From positions 3,162,001-3,226,000 of the forward strand of contig NZ_CP045643.1 in assembly GCF_009498275.1 (NCBI RefSeq): DNA of 64,000 bases, in the 5' to 3' direction. This DNA comes from Streptomyces fagopyri. Its GTDB lineage: Bacteria > Actinomycetota > Actinomycetes > Streptomycetales > Streptomycetaceae. Position 1 is the stretch's first letter; each line of letters starts with the position of its first letter. The notes under the pieces are model-generated. The model had not been told where the DNA came from. It worked only from the letters and a program-made list of their open reading frames with translations, and did no database searches. The position numbers and the translations under genes are program-made. Positions 48,760 to 56,692 of the stretch are shown here, piece by piece.

Positions 48760-49530
48760 TCAGGCGTGGGCCGCCACGCCCGCCGACTCCTCGACCTCCA
48801 GCAGGGACGCGCTCTGCCGCTCCTCGTCGAACGCCGCGCGTCCGCCGCGCAGCCCGAAGAGCCGCTTGGCGAGGGCGATGTAGAGGACGGCGAGGATGTT
48901 CAGGACCAGGGTGGCGATCTTCAGCCAGCTGACGTGCTCGGTGAGCTCGTAGACCTCCAGGGGCAGGAAGGCGGCGGTGGCGACCACCGTCAGATACTCC
49001 GCCCAGCGCTTCGCGTACCAGAGGCCGCCCGCCTCGACGAGTTCGATCAGCGCGTACGCCAGCAGCAGCGCGGCCACCAGGACCAGCGTGGAGTGCTTGT
49101 AGCCGAAGGACTTCTGGATGCTGCCGACGACCGGCGAATGGTCGAGGTCGTAGTGGAAGTGCCTGAAGACCGGCCGCAGGACGTTCAGGTACTCGTCGAA
49201 GAGGCGGCGCACGGAGTCCTGGCTGTTGCTGAACCTCCACACCGCGGCTGCCACCAGCACGATGAACACCCCGCGCACGGCCCGTTCGACCGCCAGGAAG
49301 CGCAGGATGAACAGATCCCGCAGCACCTTGCCGCGCGGCACGAGCGGCGCCTCGTCCGCGGGCCCCGAGCCGTGCGGTGCGCCGAGCACGAAGTCTCCGC
49401 AGCGCAGACAGCGCCAGGCCTCGCCGAGGCTGGTCCCGGCGCGCAGGCGGTCGCGCAGCGCCGGTTCGTCCGGCGCGTACGTCGCATGGCCGCGGCGCGC
49501 GCACGTTCGCCGGTCCCAGTCGATCTTCAT
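48760..49530 (-). CDS. DUF2127 membrane protein with N-terminal Cys pairs
   Basis: 256 residues from an ATG at 49530. An N-terminal cytoplasmic segment contains CARRGH (Cys10, His15) and CLRCGD, a possible zinc ribbon. Four hydrophobic segments follow (AVRGVFIVLVAAAVW, LVLVAALLLAYALIELVEAGGLW, LTVVATAAFLPLEVYEL, IATLVLNILAVLYIAL), which match DUF2127. The signature AYALIELVEAGGLWYAKRWAEYL is strongly family-like. Function is unknown. The gene has nested inverted repeats just upstream of its start and stands alone. Confidence 0.85.
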   Translation of the reverse strand: MKIDWDRRTCARRGHATYAPDEPALRDRLRAGTSLGEAWRCLRCGDFVLGAPHGSGPADEAPLVPRGKVLRDLFILRFLAVERAVRGVFIVLVAAAVWRFSNSQDSVRRLFDEYLNVLRPVFRHFHYDLDHSPVVGSIQKSFGYKHSTLVLVAALLLAYALIELVEAGGLWYAKRWAEYLTVVATAAFLPLEVYELTEHVSWLKIATLVLNILAVLYIALAKRLFGLRGGRAAFDEERQSASLLEVEESAGVAAHA

Positions 49531-49546
49531 ACTCCGTGCCCTCCGC

Positions 49547-49609
49547 AGAACATGCAGAACATCACGTGCCGTGCCGGTAGGTCCGGCACGGCACGGTAGT
49601 GCATGTTCT
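49547..49609. promoter_or_regulatory. Nested inverted repeats before the DUF2127 gene
   Basis: An outer pair AGAACATGCA (49547-49556) and TGCATGTTCT (49600-49609) encloses an inner 12-bp perfect hairpin GTGCCGTGCCGG / CCGGCACGGCAC (49566-49577, 49583-49594). A second direct AGAACAT follows the first at 49556-49562. The inner hairpin may terminate the leftward efflux gene. The outer repeats, 16 bp before the DUF2127 ATG, look like an operator. Confidence 0.5.
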
Positions 49610-49663
49610 ACGAGACGGAGGCCCGGGGGGTCACGGTTCCGGGAACACCGTCGTGGGGCGAGG

Positions 49664-51499
49664 TCAGCGCGCCGCGGCACTCTCCGCGGACGCGGACGCG
49701 GACTCCACGTCGGTCCCGGTCGCCGTCCCCGTCCCCGTCGCCATCCCGGTCGCCGTCCCCGTCTCGGTCGCCGCCTCGGACGCGGACTCCGGCTCGGACG
49801 CGGACTCCGTCTTCGCGGGCCCCGTGTCGCCGGCCGCCCCCGCGTCCCCGGTGCCCGTCGGCGTCGGCACCGCGCGCTCCTTGCGCGGCAGCAGTACCGC
49901 CACCAGTACCGTCCCCACGCCCAGGATCACCGCGCCGACCAGGCTGGTGTGCGCCACCGCGTCCGAGAAGGACGAACCGACCGCGTCCGCCATCTGCCGT
50001 GCGCCGTGGGCGAGTTGGTCGGACTGCGCTTTCAGTTGCGCGGCCTTCTCGGTGTGCCCGCCGTGCCCGGCCCGTGCGGCCTGCTCTCCGAGCTGCCGGG
50101 CCTTGTCACCGATGCCCCGGGCGACCGCGTATCCCGCGCCGACCGAGTCCTGGGCCGTGGCCAGCGCGTCCGCCGGGAGGCCGCCGCCCCTGGTCGCGTC
50201 CGAGAGGTGCGAGGAGTACGAACTCGCCAGCACCGAGCCGAGAAGGGCGATGCCGAGCGAGCCGCCGAGCTCCAGCGAGGTGTCGTTGACCGCGCCGCCG
50301 ACACCGAGTTCGGACTCGGGGAACGCGCCCATGATGGCGTCCGTGCAGGGCGAGAGCGCGAGCCCGATGGCGAGGCCGAGGATGACGAGCGGGAGGACGA
50401 GATCACCGTACGACGACGCCGCGTCGACCCGGGTCAGCAGCGCGAGTGCCGCCGTACCGCCGACCATGCCCGCGGTCACCGTGAGCCTCATGCCGACGCG
50501 CGGGGTGAGGTAGCCGGTGAGCGCCGAGCCGGCGAAGACGGCCCCGGCGAGCGGCAGCATCCGCACACCGGTGTCCAGCGCGTCGTACCCGAGCACGAAC
50601 TGCAGGTGCTGGGTGAGGTAGTAGAAGGCGCCGAAAACGGCCAGGAAGAAGAGCGCGACGGCGAGGTTCGAGCCGGCGAACCGGCGCTGGGCGAACCGGC
50701 GTACGTCGACGACCGGACGCGGGTGCCGCAGCTCCCACACCACGAAGGCCGTCAGCCCGAGCCCCGCGACGACCGCGGCCGTGACGGCCCGGACGCCCCA
50801 TCCGAAGTGCGGCCCCTCGATGATCATGTAGACCAGCGCGCCGATCCAGACGACCGACAGCAGACCGCCGACGTGGTCGACGCGGTGCCGGTGCCCGGCC
50901 CTGGAGGGCGGTACGAGGACGAGGGCGCCGACGATCGCGACGGCGGCGATCGGCACGTTGATCAGGAAGGTGGAGGACCAGCCGTGGTGCTGCAGCAGCG
51001 CGCCCGCGACCAGGGGGCCCGCCGCGATGGCGAGACCGGCCGTGGCGGTCCACAGGGTGATCGCCTTCGCGCGTTCCGCGCGCGGGAAGGTCGCGGCGAG
51101 CAGGGAGAGCGTCGCGGGCATGATCAGCGCGGCGCCGACCCCCATCACGGCACGGGCCGCGATGACACCGGCGGAGCTGTCCACGAGGGAGCCCGCCACC
51201 GCCCCGCCGCCGAAGACCACCAGCCCCAGCACGAGCGCGCCGCGCCGGCTGTACTTGTCGCCGATCGCGCCGAGCAGCAGCATCAGCGCGGCGTACGGGA
51301 CGGTGTAGCCGTCGATGACCCACTGCAGGTCGGCGCTGGACAGCCCCAGGTCCTGGGTCATGTCGGGGGCCGCGACGGTGAGGGCGGTGTTGGCCATCAC
51401 GATGATCAGCAGGCTCAGGCAGAGCACCAGCAGCGCCCACCAGCGCCGGGCATAGGGCCGGTCCATCCGCTCGACCGGTTCGTTGATGACGAGACGCAT
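49664..51499 (-). CDS. DHA2-family MFS multidrug efflux transporter
   Basis: 611 residues from an ATG at 51499 with GAGGAGAGGG upstream. Fourteen transmembrane segments, motif A GAIGDKYSRRGAL and motif C-like GVGAALIMPATLSLL place it in the EmrB/QacA H+-antiport family. Segment 1 starts WWALLVLCLSLLIIVMANTALTVAAPD. A soluble loop before the last segment (GDKARQLGEQAARAG...) and an acidic, Ser/Glu/Thr-repeat C-terminal tail (last ~50 residues, from hexanucleotide repeats at 49680-49800) are unusual additions. It is divergent from a TetR gene with three inverted repeats between them, so it is probably repressed by that TetR. Confidence 0.93.
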   Translation of the reverse strand: MRLVINEPVERMDRPYARRWWALLVLCLSLLIIVMANTALTVAAPDMTQDLGLSSADLQWVIDGYTVPYAALMLLLGAIGDKYSRRGALVLGLVVFGGGAVAGSLVDSSAGVIAARAVMGVGAALIMPATLSLLAATFPRAERAKAITLWTATAGLAIAAGPLVAGALLQHHGWSSTFLINVPIAAVAIVGALVLVPPSRAGHRHRVDHVGGLLSVVWIGALVYMIIEGPHFGWGVRAVTAAVVAGLGLTAFVVWELRHPRPVVDVRRFAQRRFAGSNLAVALFFLAVFGAFYYLTQHLQFVLGYDALDTGVRMLPLAGAVFAGSALTGYLTPRVGMRLTVTAGMVGGTAALALLTRVDAASSYGDLVLPLVILGLAIGLALSPCTDAIMGAFPESELGVGGAVNDTSLELGGSLGIALLGSVLASSYSSHLSDATRGGGLPADALATAQDSVGAGYAVARGIGDKARQLGEQAARAGHGGHTEKAAQLKAQSDQLAHGARQMADAVGSSFSDAVAHTSLVGAVILGVGTVLVAVLLPRKERAVPTPTGTGDAGAAGDTGPAKTESASEPESASEAATETGTATGMATGTGTATGTDVESASASAESAAAR

Positions 51500-51527
51500 G
51501 GGTACGGCCGCCCTCTCCTCACTCGAC

Positions 51528-51589
51528 TTGCACAGCGCCGTGTAATTGCACGACCATGTGCAATGTACGGCGATGCACACCACTGTGCA
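51528..51589. promoter_or_regulatory. Three related operator-like inverted repeats between efflux and tetR genes
   Basis: Site 2 is ATTGCAC-N6-GTGCAAT (51545-51564, perfect), site 3 TGCACA-CCAC-TGTGCA (51574-51589, perfect), and site 1 TTGCACA-N4-CGTGTAA (51528-51545, imperfect). All share a TTGCAC half-site. They fill the centre of the 158-bp divergent promoter region, the usual binding place of a TetR repressor that controls both its own gene and the pump. Confidence 0.7.
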
Positions 51590-51657
51590 AATCGATGGGA
51601 CGGGGCCCTGGGCGCAGGAGCGGCGGAGCACCGCGCGGGGCGTGCAGAATGACAGCC

Positions 51658-52344
51658 ATGACCACGGGTAGTGCCAGCCGCGCGGACGCGAACCGCCGCC
51701 GCATCCTCGACGTCGCGCTCGCCGAGCTGCTGCGCGACCCCGACGCCTCCATGGACCAGATCGCACGGGCCGCCGGCGTCGTACGGCGCACCGTGTACGG
51801 ACACTTCCCGAGCCGCGAGGTGCTCGTCAGCACCCTGACCGACGGCGCCGTGGAGGCGGTGGCCGCCGCGCACGCGGCGGGCCGGGAGGGGGTCGAGGAC
51901 CCGGCGGAGTCGCTGATCCGCTCGACGCTCGCGGTCTGGGAGATCGCCGACCGTTACCGGCTGCTGGTCGCGCTGGCCCAGCGCAGCGTCACCGTGCAGG
52001 GCATCCGCGAACGGCTCACCCCGGTGCGCGAGGCTTGCGCGCAGGTGCTCAGACACGGCCTGGAACAGGGCGTGTTCGAGTCCCCGCTGCCGGCCCCGGC
52101 CCTGGCCTACGTGCACGAGCAGATGCTGTTCGCGCTGATGGAGGCGGTCAACGACGGCCTGCTCGCCGCGGAGGAGGCGGGCCGCTCCGCCGCGGTCACC
52201 ATGCTGACCACCGCGGGCGTACCCGCCTCCCGCGCCACCGCTCTGGTGGCGAAGCTGAGCGACGCGCACGAGACGGGCGGGGCACACGAGACGGGCGGGG
52301 TGCACAAGGCAGGCGAGGTGCACAAGGCAGGCGAGGCGGGCTGA
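51658..52344 (+). CDS. TetR-family repressor
   Basis: 228 residues from an ATG at 51658 (an in-frame ATG at 51649 is possible). The N-terminal HTH reads RRRILDVALAELLRDPDASMDQIARAAGVVRRTVYGHFPSREVLV. The ligand-binding domain follows, and the C-terminus ends in a His/Glu/Thr/Gly tandem array (AHETGGAHETGGVHKAGEVHKAGE), encoded by 18-bp repeats at 52262-52338, that is not part of the family fold. It is divergent from a multidrug efflux pump and should repress it from the three operators between them; the effector is probably a pump substrate. Confidence 0.93.
   Translation: MTTGSASRADANRRRILDVALAELLRDPDASMDQIARAAGVVRRTVYGHFPSREVLVSTLTDGAVEAVAAAHAAGREGVEDPAESLIRSTLAVWEIADRYRLLVALAQRSVTVQGIRERLTPVREACAQVLRHGLEQGVFESPLPAPALAYVHEQMLFALMEAVNDGLLAAEEAGRSAAVTMLTTAGVPASRATALVAKLSDAHETGGAHETGGVHKAGEVHKAGEAG
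52262..52338. repeat. In-frame 18-bp tandem repeats at the end of tetR
   Basis: Two copies of a CACGAGACGGGCGGGGYR-type unit are followed by two of CACAAGGCAGGCGAGGYG type, giving a six-residue peptide repeat. The region adds a His-rich tail to the TetR protein. Confidence 0.75.
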
Positions 52345-52407
52345 ACGGGAACGAGAACCCGTGAACAGGAACGGCGTCACGCGCACGGGTCGACACCGCG
52401 CGAACAG

Positions 52408-52437
52408 CGGCGAGGCAGCCCGAGGGCTGCCTCGCCG
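52408..52437. terminator. Hairpin terminator 1 in the tetR/symporter convergent gap
   Basis: A 13-bp perfect stem (GGCGAGGCAGCC and its complement plus a closing C-G pair) around a CGAG loop lies 64 bp after the tetR stop codon. Confidence 0.8.
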
Positions 52438-52440
52438 ACA

Positions 52441-52486
52441 CGCCGAGCGGCCGGGTCTACGGGGGGAAGGACCCGGCCGCTCGGCG
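52441..52486. terminator. Hairpin terminator 2 in the tetR/symporter convergent gap
   Basis: CGCCGAGCGGCCGGGTC (52441-52457) pairs perfectly with 52470-52486 (17 bp, 12-nt loop). It follows terminator 1 by 3 bp; the two together insulate the convergent genes. The remaining 52487-52599 contains further GC-rich sequence but no gene. Confidence 0.8.
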
Positions 52487-52599
52487 GTCGGAGGGCGCCG
52501 GCCCCGTCCGGGGGACGCCCTGTCAGGAGGAGCGTCCCGTGGGGAGGAGGCGCCCCGTCCTGGGGAAGCGGGCGCCGGCGCGTACGACGGACGGTGGTG

Positions 52600-53985
52600 T
52601 CAGGCCTTGGCCAGCTCTTTGTCGCCGCCCTGCTCGGGCAGTTCGGCGGAGGCGTCCGCGTCCTCGCCCGCGTCGTCCAGCAGCGTCCGTTCGTCGAACG
52701 GCAGCTCACCGGCGAGCACCCGGGTCACCCGCTCCTTGTCGACCTCGCCGGTCCAGGTGCCGATGAGCAGGGTGGCCACCGCGTTGCCCGCGAAGTTGGT
52801 GACGGCGCGCGCCTCGCTCATGAAGCGGTCGATCCCGATGATCAGACCGACGCCGTCGACCAGCGCCGGCTTGTGCGACTGCAGACCGCTGGCCAGTACG
52901 GCGATACCGGAACCGGAGACACCCGCCGCGCCCTTCGAGGCGACCATCATGAAGAGCAGCAGCCCGATCTGCTGGCCGATGCTCATCGGCTGGTCCATCG
53001 TGTCGGCGATGAACAGCGAGGCCATGGTCAGGTAGATCATCGTGCCGTCGAGGTTGAAGGAGTAGCCGGTCGGCACGGTGATGCCGACGACCGGGCGGCT
53101 GACGCCCAGGTGCTCCATCTTCGCGATCAGCCGCGGCAGCGCGGACTCGGAGGACGAGGTGGAGACGATCAGCAGGAACTCCCGGCCCAGGTACTTCAGC
53201 AGCTGGAAGACGTTGATCCCGGCCACCAGTTTCGTCAGCGTGCCGAGCACGATCACGACGAACAGGGCGCAGGTGATGTAGAAGCCCAGCATGATCGTGC
53301 CCAGCGCCTTCAGCGCGTCCATGCCGGTCTCGCCGATGACGGCCGCCATCGCTCCGAAGGCACCGACGGGCGCGGCCCACATGATCATGCCGAGGATGCG
53401 GAAGACCAGCTTCTGGATGTGCTCGACGCCGCGCAGCACGGGCCGGCCCGCCCGGCCCATGGCCTGCAGCGCGAAGCCCACGAGCAGCGCGATCAGCAGC
53501 GTCTGGAGGACCTGGCCCTCGGTGAAGGCCGAGACGAAGGTGGTCGGGATGATCCCGAGGAGGAAGTCGACCGGCCCCTCCGCGGCGGCTTCCGCCTGCG
53601 TGTGCCCGACGCCCTTCACGGCCTCGGTCAGGTGCATTCCGCTGCCCGGGTGGATGATGTTGCCGACCACCAGGCCGATGGCGAGGGCCACGAACGACAT
53701 GCAGATGAAGTAGCCGAGCGCGAGGCCGCCGACCTTGCCCACCTTGGCGGCCTTGCGTACCGAACCGACCCCGAGCACGATCGTGCAGAAGATGATCGGC
53801 GAGATCATCATCTTGATCAGGGCGACGAAGCCCGTGCCGATCGGCTTGAGCTCCTTGGCGAAGTCCGGCGCGGCGAACCCGACGCCGATTCCGAGGGCGA
53901 CCGCGATGATCACCGCGATGTAGAGGTAGTGGGTGCGGTCCCGCTTGGCGGCGGGTGCGGCAGGTGCCGTTGGGGTGCTGGCCAC
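52600..53985 (-). CDS. Dicarboxylate/amino acid:cation symporter (DctA-like)
   Basis: 461 residues from a GTG at 53985 behind AAGGAGGG. It is a complete DAACS/GltPh-type transporter: eight helices and two hairpins, with the serine-rich hairpin STSSSESALPRLI, the NMDGT-equivalent SFNLDGTMIYLTMASLF, and IDRFMSEARAVTNFAGNAVAT in helix 8. The Arg and Asn-Asp pattern there favours C4-dicarboxylates (succinate, fumarate, malate) as substrates. A ~55-residue acidic C-terminal tail is present. It is divergent from a CitA/DcuS-type two-component system, the usual controller of dicarboxylate uptake. Confidence 0.93.
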   Translation of the reverse strand: MASTPTAPAAPAAKRDRTHYLYIAVIIAVALGIGVGFAAPDFAKELKPIGTGFVALIKMMISPIIFCTIVLGVGSVRKAAKVGKVGGLALGYFICMSFVALAIGLVVGNIIHPGSGMHLTEAVKGVGHTQAEAAAEGPVDFLLGIIPTTFVSAFTEGQVLQTLLIALLVGFALQAMGRAGRPVLRGVEHIQKLVFRILGMIMWAAPVGAFGAMAAVIGETGMDALKALGTIMLGFYITCALFVVIVLGTLTKLVAGINVFQLLKYLGREFLLIVSTSSSESALPRLIAKMEHLGVSRPVVGITVPTGYSFNLDGTMIYLTMASLFIADTMDQPMSIGQQIGLLLFMMVASKGAAGVSGSGIAVLASGLQSHKPALVDGVGLIIGIDRFMSEARAVTNFAGNAVATLLIGTWTGEVDKERVTRVLAGELPFDERTLLDDAGEDADASAELPEQGGDKELAKA

Positions 53986-54176
53986 GGCTGCCCTCCTTGA
54001 CGACGTCGTCGGCATCATCCGGCGTGCGGCTCACGTCCGGGGAATCGGGAGACACGCCTTCCGGGAGAACCGGGGGGCGTGGGCCCGGGGGATGCGGTGA
54101 CTATCTCCTGGTGTGTGAGGGCGGTCACCCTTCCGTTCATTTAGTTCACGCTTACCGGGCGAGGCAGACTGACGCC

Positions 54177-55862
54177 ATGCGCCTCCCCCGCGTCCCGACA
54201 CCCCGCAGCCTGGCCGGCCAGCTCTTCGCCATGCAGGCCGTGCTCATCGCGGTGCTCGTCGCCGGATACGCGCTGTTCACCTACGTCAGTGACCGCAGCC
54301 AGGCCGAGGAGGCGGCGGGCCGCCAGGCGATGGCCGTGGCCCGTTCGGTCGCCGACGCCCCCTCGGTCCGCGACGCGATCCGCACCACGGACCCGACGGA
54401 GCCCCTCCAGCCGTACGCCCTCCAGGTGCAGCGGGACACCGGCGTGGACTTCGTGACGATCATGAACCCGCGGGGCATCCGCTGGACCCACCCCGACGAG
54501 ACGCTGATAGGGCGGCACTTCCTCGGGCACATCGGCCCCGCCCTGCGCGGCAAGTCCTTCACCGAGACCTACACGGGCACCCTCGGTCCGTCCGTACGCG
54601 CCGTCACCCCGGTCCTGGACAACGGCCACCTCGTCGGTCTGGTCAGCGCGGGCATCAAGGTGGAGGCGATCACCAAACGCGTCCAGGACCAGGTGACCGC
54701 CCTGATCGGCGTCGCGGGCGGCGCCCTCGCCCTCGGCGGCATCGGCACCTACGTCATCAACGCCCGGCTGCGCCGCTCCACGCACGGCATGAACGCGGCC
54801 GAGCTGAGCCGTATGCACGACTACCACCAGGCCGCGCTGCACGCCGTGCGCGAGGGCCTGCTGATGCTGGACGGGCAGTACCGGGTGGCGCTGATGAACG
54901 ACGGCGGACGGGAACTGCTGGGCGTGGACGACGAGGCGGTCGGCCGCTCCGTGGCCGAACTCGGCCTGCCCGCGCCCCTGACCGGCGCGCTGCTGTCGGC
55001 GGAGCCCCGGGTGGACGAGGTGCACCTCACGGCGTCCCGCGTGCTGGTCGTCAACACCTCCCCGGTCACCGGCGGCGAGCGCCGCGGCACGGTCGTCACC
55101 CTGCGCGATGTCACCGAACTCCAGGCGCTGACGGGGGAACTCGACTCCGAGCGCGGCTTCACCCAGGCCCTGCGCTCGCAGGCCCACGAGGCCGCGAACC
55201 GTCTCCACACGGTGGTCTCGCTGATCGAGCTGGGCCGCGCCGACGAGGCCGTCGACTTCGCCACCGCCGAACTGGAACTGGCCCAGACACTCACCGACGA
55301 GGTGATCTCGGCGGTCAGCGAACCGGTCCTCGCCGCTCTGCTGCTGGGCAAGGCGGCCCAGGCCAACGAGCGGGGCGTGGAGCTGGTGATCTCGGAGCAG
55401 AGCGGCATCGACGACGGTCTGCTGCCGGCCGGCCTGCCGGCCCGGGACCTGGTGACGGTCCTCGGCAACCTGATCGACAACGCGGTGGACGCGGCACAGG
55501 GCACCGTACGGGCGCGGGTGACCGTCACGGCCTTCACGGACGGCTCGGGCCTGCTGCTGCGGGTCGCCGACACGGGTGCCGGGGTGGATCCGGCCCACGC
55601 GGAGGCGGTCTTCCGGCGCGGCTGGTCGACGAAACCGGCGGGGCCCGCCGGCCGCGGGCTGGGCCTCGCCCTCGTACGCCAGGCGGTGAACCGTCACGAC
55701 GGCACCCTGACGGTGACCGAAGCGGCGGGGGGCGGCGCGGAGTTCGAGGTACGGCTGCCCCTGCCCCCGGCGGCCGTCGGCGCGCCCGAGTCCGGGGTCA
55801 CCGTCCCGCGGAACCCCGCTCCCGAGCCCGTCCAGCACGCCCTGCCCGGAGGCGACGCATGA
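54177..55862 (+). CDS. CitA/DcuS-type sensor histidine kinase
   Basis: 561 residues from an ATG at 54177. Helix 1 (LFAMQAVLIAVLVAGYALFTYV), an extracytoplasmic PAS-like sCache domain (about 42-175, with DFVTIMNPRGIRWTHPDETLIGRHF), helix 2, a cytoplasmic PAS domain and a SPOB_a-type kinase core with His337 in RSQAHEAANRLHTVVSLIELG. The ATPase has NLIDNAVDAA, ADTGAGVDP and GRGLGLALVRQ. This is the citrate/dicarboxylate-sensor family: the periplasmic-type PAS domain binds the carboxylate. Position opposite a DctA-like transporter supports C4-dicarboxylate sensing. The end overlaps the regulator start by 4 bp. Confidence 0.93.
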   Translation: MRLPRVPTPRSLAGQLFAMQAVLIAVLVAGYALFTYVSDRSQAEEAAGRQAMAVARSVADAPSVRDAIRTTDPTEPLQPYALQVQRDTGVDFVTIMNPRGIRWTHPDETLIGRHFLGHIGPALRGKSFTETYTGTLGPSVRAVTPVLDNGHLVGLVSAGIKVEAITKRVQDQVTALIGVAGGALALGGIGTYVINARLRRSTHGMNAAELSRMHDYHQAALHAVREGLLMLDGQYRVALMNDGGRELLGVDDEAVGRSVAELGLPAPLTGALLSAEPRVDEVHLTASRVLVVNTSPVTGGERRGTVVTLRDVTELQALTGELDSERGFTQALRSQAHEAANRLHTVVSLIELGRADEAVDFATAELELAQTLTDEVISAVSEPVLAALLLGKAAQANERGVELVISEQSGIDDGLLPAGLPARDLVTVLGNLIDNAVDAAQGTVRARVTVTAFTDGSGLLLRVADTGAGVDPAHAEAVFRRGWSTKPAGPAGRGLGLALVRQAVNRHDGTLTVTEAAGGGAEFEVRLPLPPAAVGAPESGVTVPRNPAPEPVQHALPGGDA

Positions 55863-56542
55863 CCGACCACCAGCCCATCCGTGTCCTCGTCGTCGAGGAC
55901 GACCCGGTGGCCGCCGACGCGCACGTCATGTACGTCGGGCGGGTCCCCGGCTTCACCGCGGTCGGCAAGGCCCGCACCGGTGCCGAGGCGCGCCGCGCCC
56001 TGGACCGCACCCCGGTGGACCTGCTGCTCCTCGATCTGCACCTGCCCGACGTGCACGGTCTGCAGCTCGCCCGCTCGCTGCGCGCCGCAGGCCACCACGC
56101 GGACGTGATCGCGGTGACCTCCGCGCGGGACCTCGCGGTCGTCAGGGAGGGGGTCTCGCTCGGGGTCGTCCAGTACGTCCTGAAGCCCTTCACCTTCGCC
56201 ACCCTGCGCGACCGTCTCGTCCGGTACGCCGAGTTCCGCGCGGCGGCGGGTGAGGCGACCGGCCAGGACGAGGTGGACCGCGCGCTGGCCACGCTGCGCG
56301 CCCCGGGCCCGGCGGCGCTGCCGAAGGGACTGAGCGCGCCGACCCTGGAGCGCGTGACGCGCACCCTGCGGGACTGCGCGGACGGTCTCACGGCGGCCGG
56401 TGTCGCCGAGGTGGTGGGCATCTCGCGGATCACGGCCCGGCGCTATCTGGAGCACCTGGTGGACGCGGGACGCGCGGCCCGCGCTCCGCAGTACGGGCAG
56501 GTCGGGCGACCCGAGTTGCAGTACCGGTGGGTGAAGGGATAG
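55859..56542 (+). CDS. CitB/DcuR-type response regulator
   Basis: 227 residues. The receiver contains VVEDDPVAA, phospho-acceptor Asp in LLLLDLHLPDVHG and Lys in VLKPFTF; the YVGRVPGF motif after the first helix is characteristic of the CitB family. The C-terminal HTH (LTAAGVAEVVGISRITARRYLEHLV...GRPELQYRW) is the DpiA/DcuR type. It overlaps the kinase gene (ATGA). It should activate the divergent symporter gene in response to dicarboxylates. A direct GTTCA-TTTA-GTTCA repeat at about 54134-54147 in the intergenic region is a candidate site. Confidence 0.93.
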   Translation: MTDHQPIRVLVVEDDPVAADAHVMYVGRVPGFTAVGKARTGAEARRALDRTPVDLLLLDLHLPDVHGLQLARSLRAAGHHADVIAVTSARDLAVVREGVSLGVVQYVLKPFTFATLRDRLVRYAEFRAAAGEATGQDEVDRALATLRAPGPAALPKGLSAPTLERVTRTLRDCADGLTAAGVAEVVGISRITARRYLEHLVDAGRAARAPQYGQVGRPELQYRWVKG

Positions 56543-56608
56543 TTCCGTATGCGGTCTTCAACTGGGTTTTTCCTGGGGCGGGTTCGGTCCCAAGGCGGTG
56601 CAAGGTCA

Positions 56609-56638
56609 TTGACCTGGACTAGTCCACGCTCTTAGGTT
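56609..56638 (+). promoter_or_regulatory. Promoter with dre-like palindromic operator
   Basis: -35 TTGACC (56609-56614) and -10 TAGGTT (56633-56638) are 18 bp apart. The spacer begins with the perfect 12-bp palindrome TGGACTAGTCCA (56615-56626), one change per half-site from the TGGTCTAGACCA core of DasR-type GntR operators. It drives the sugar ABC importer operon and suggests repression by a GntR/HutC regulator encoded elsewhere. Confidence 0.65.
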
Positions 56639-56692
56639 CACCGGGCAGACAACCCGGCCACCGACGACGTCGGCCAGTAGGAGGTCGTGCCC

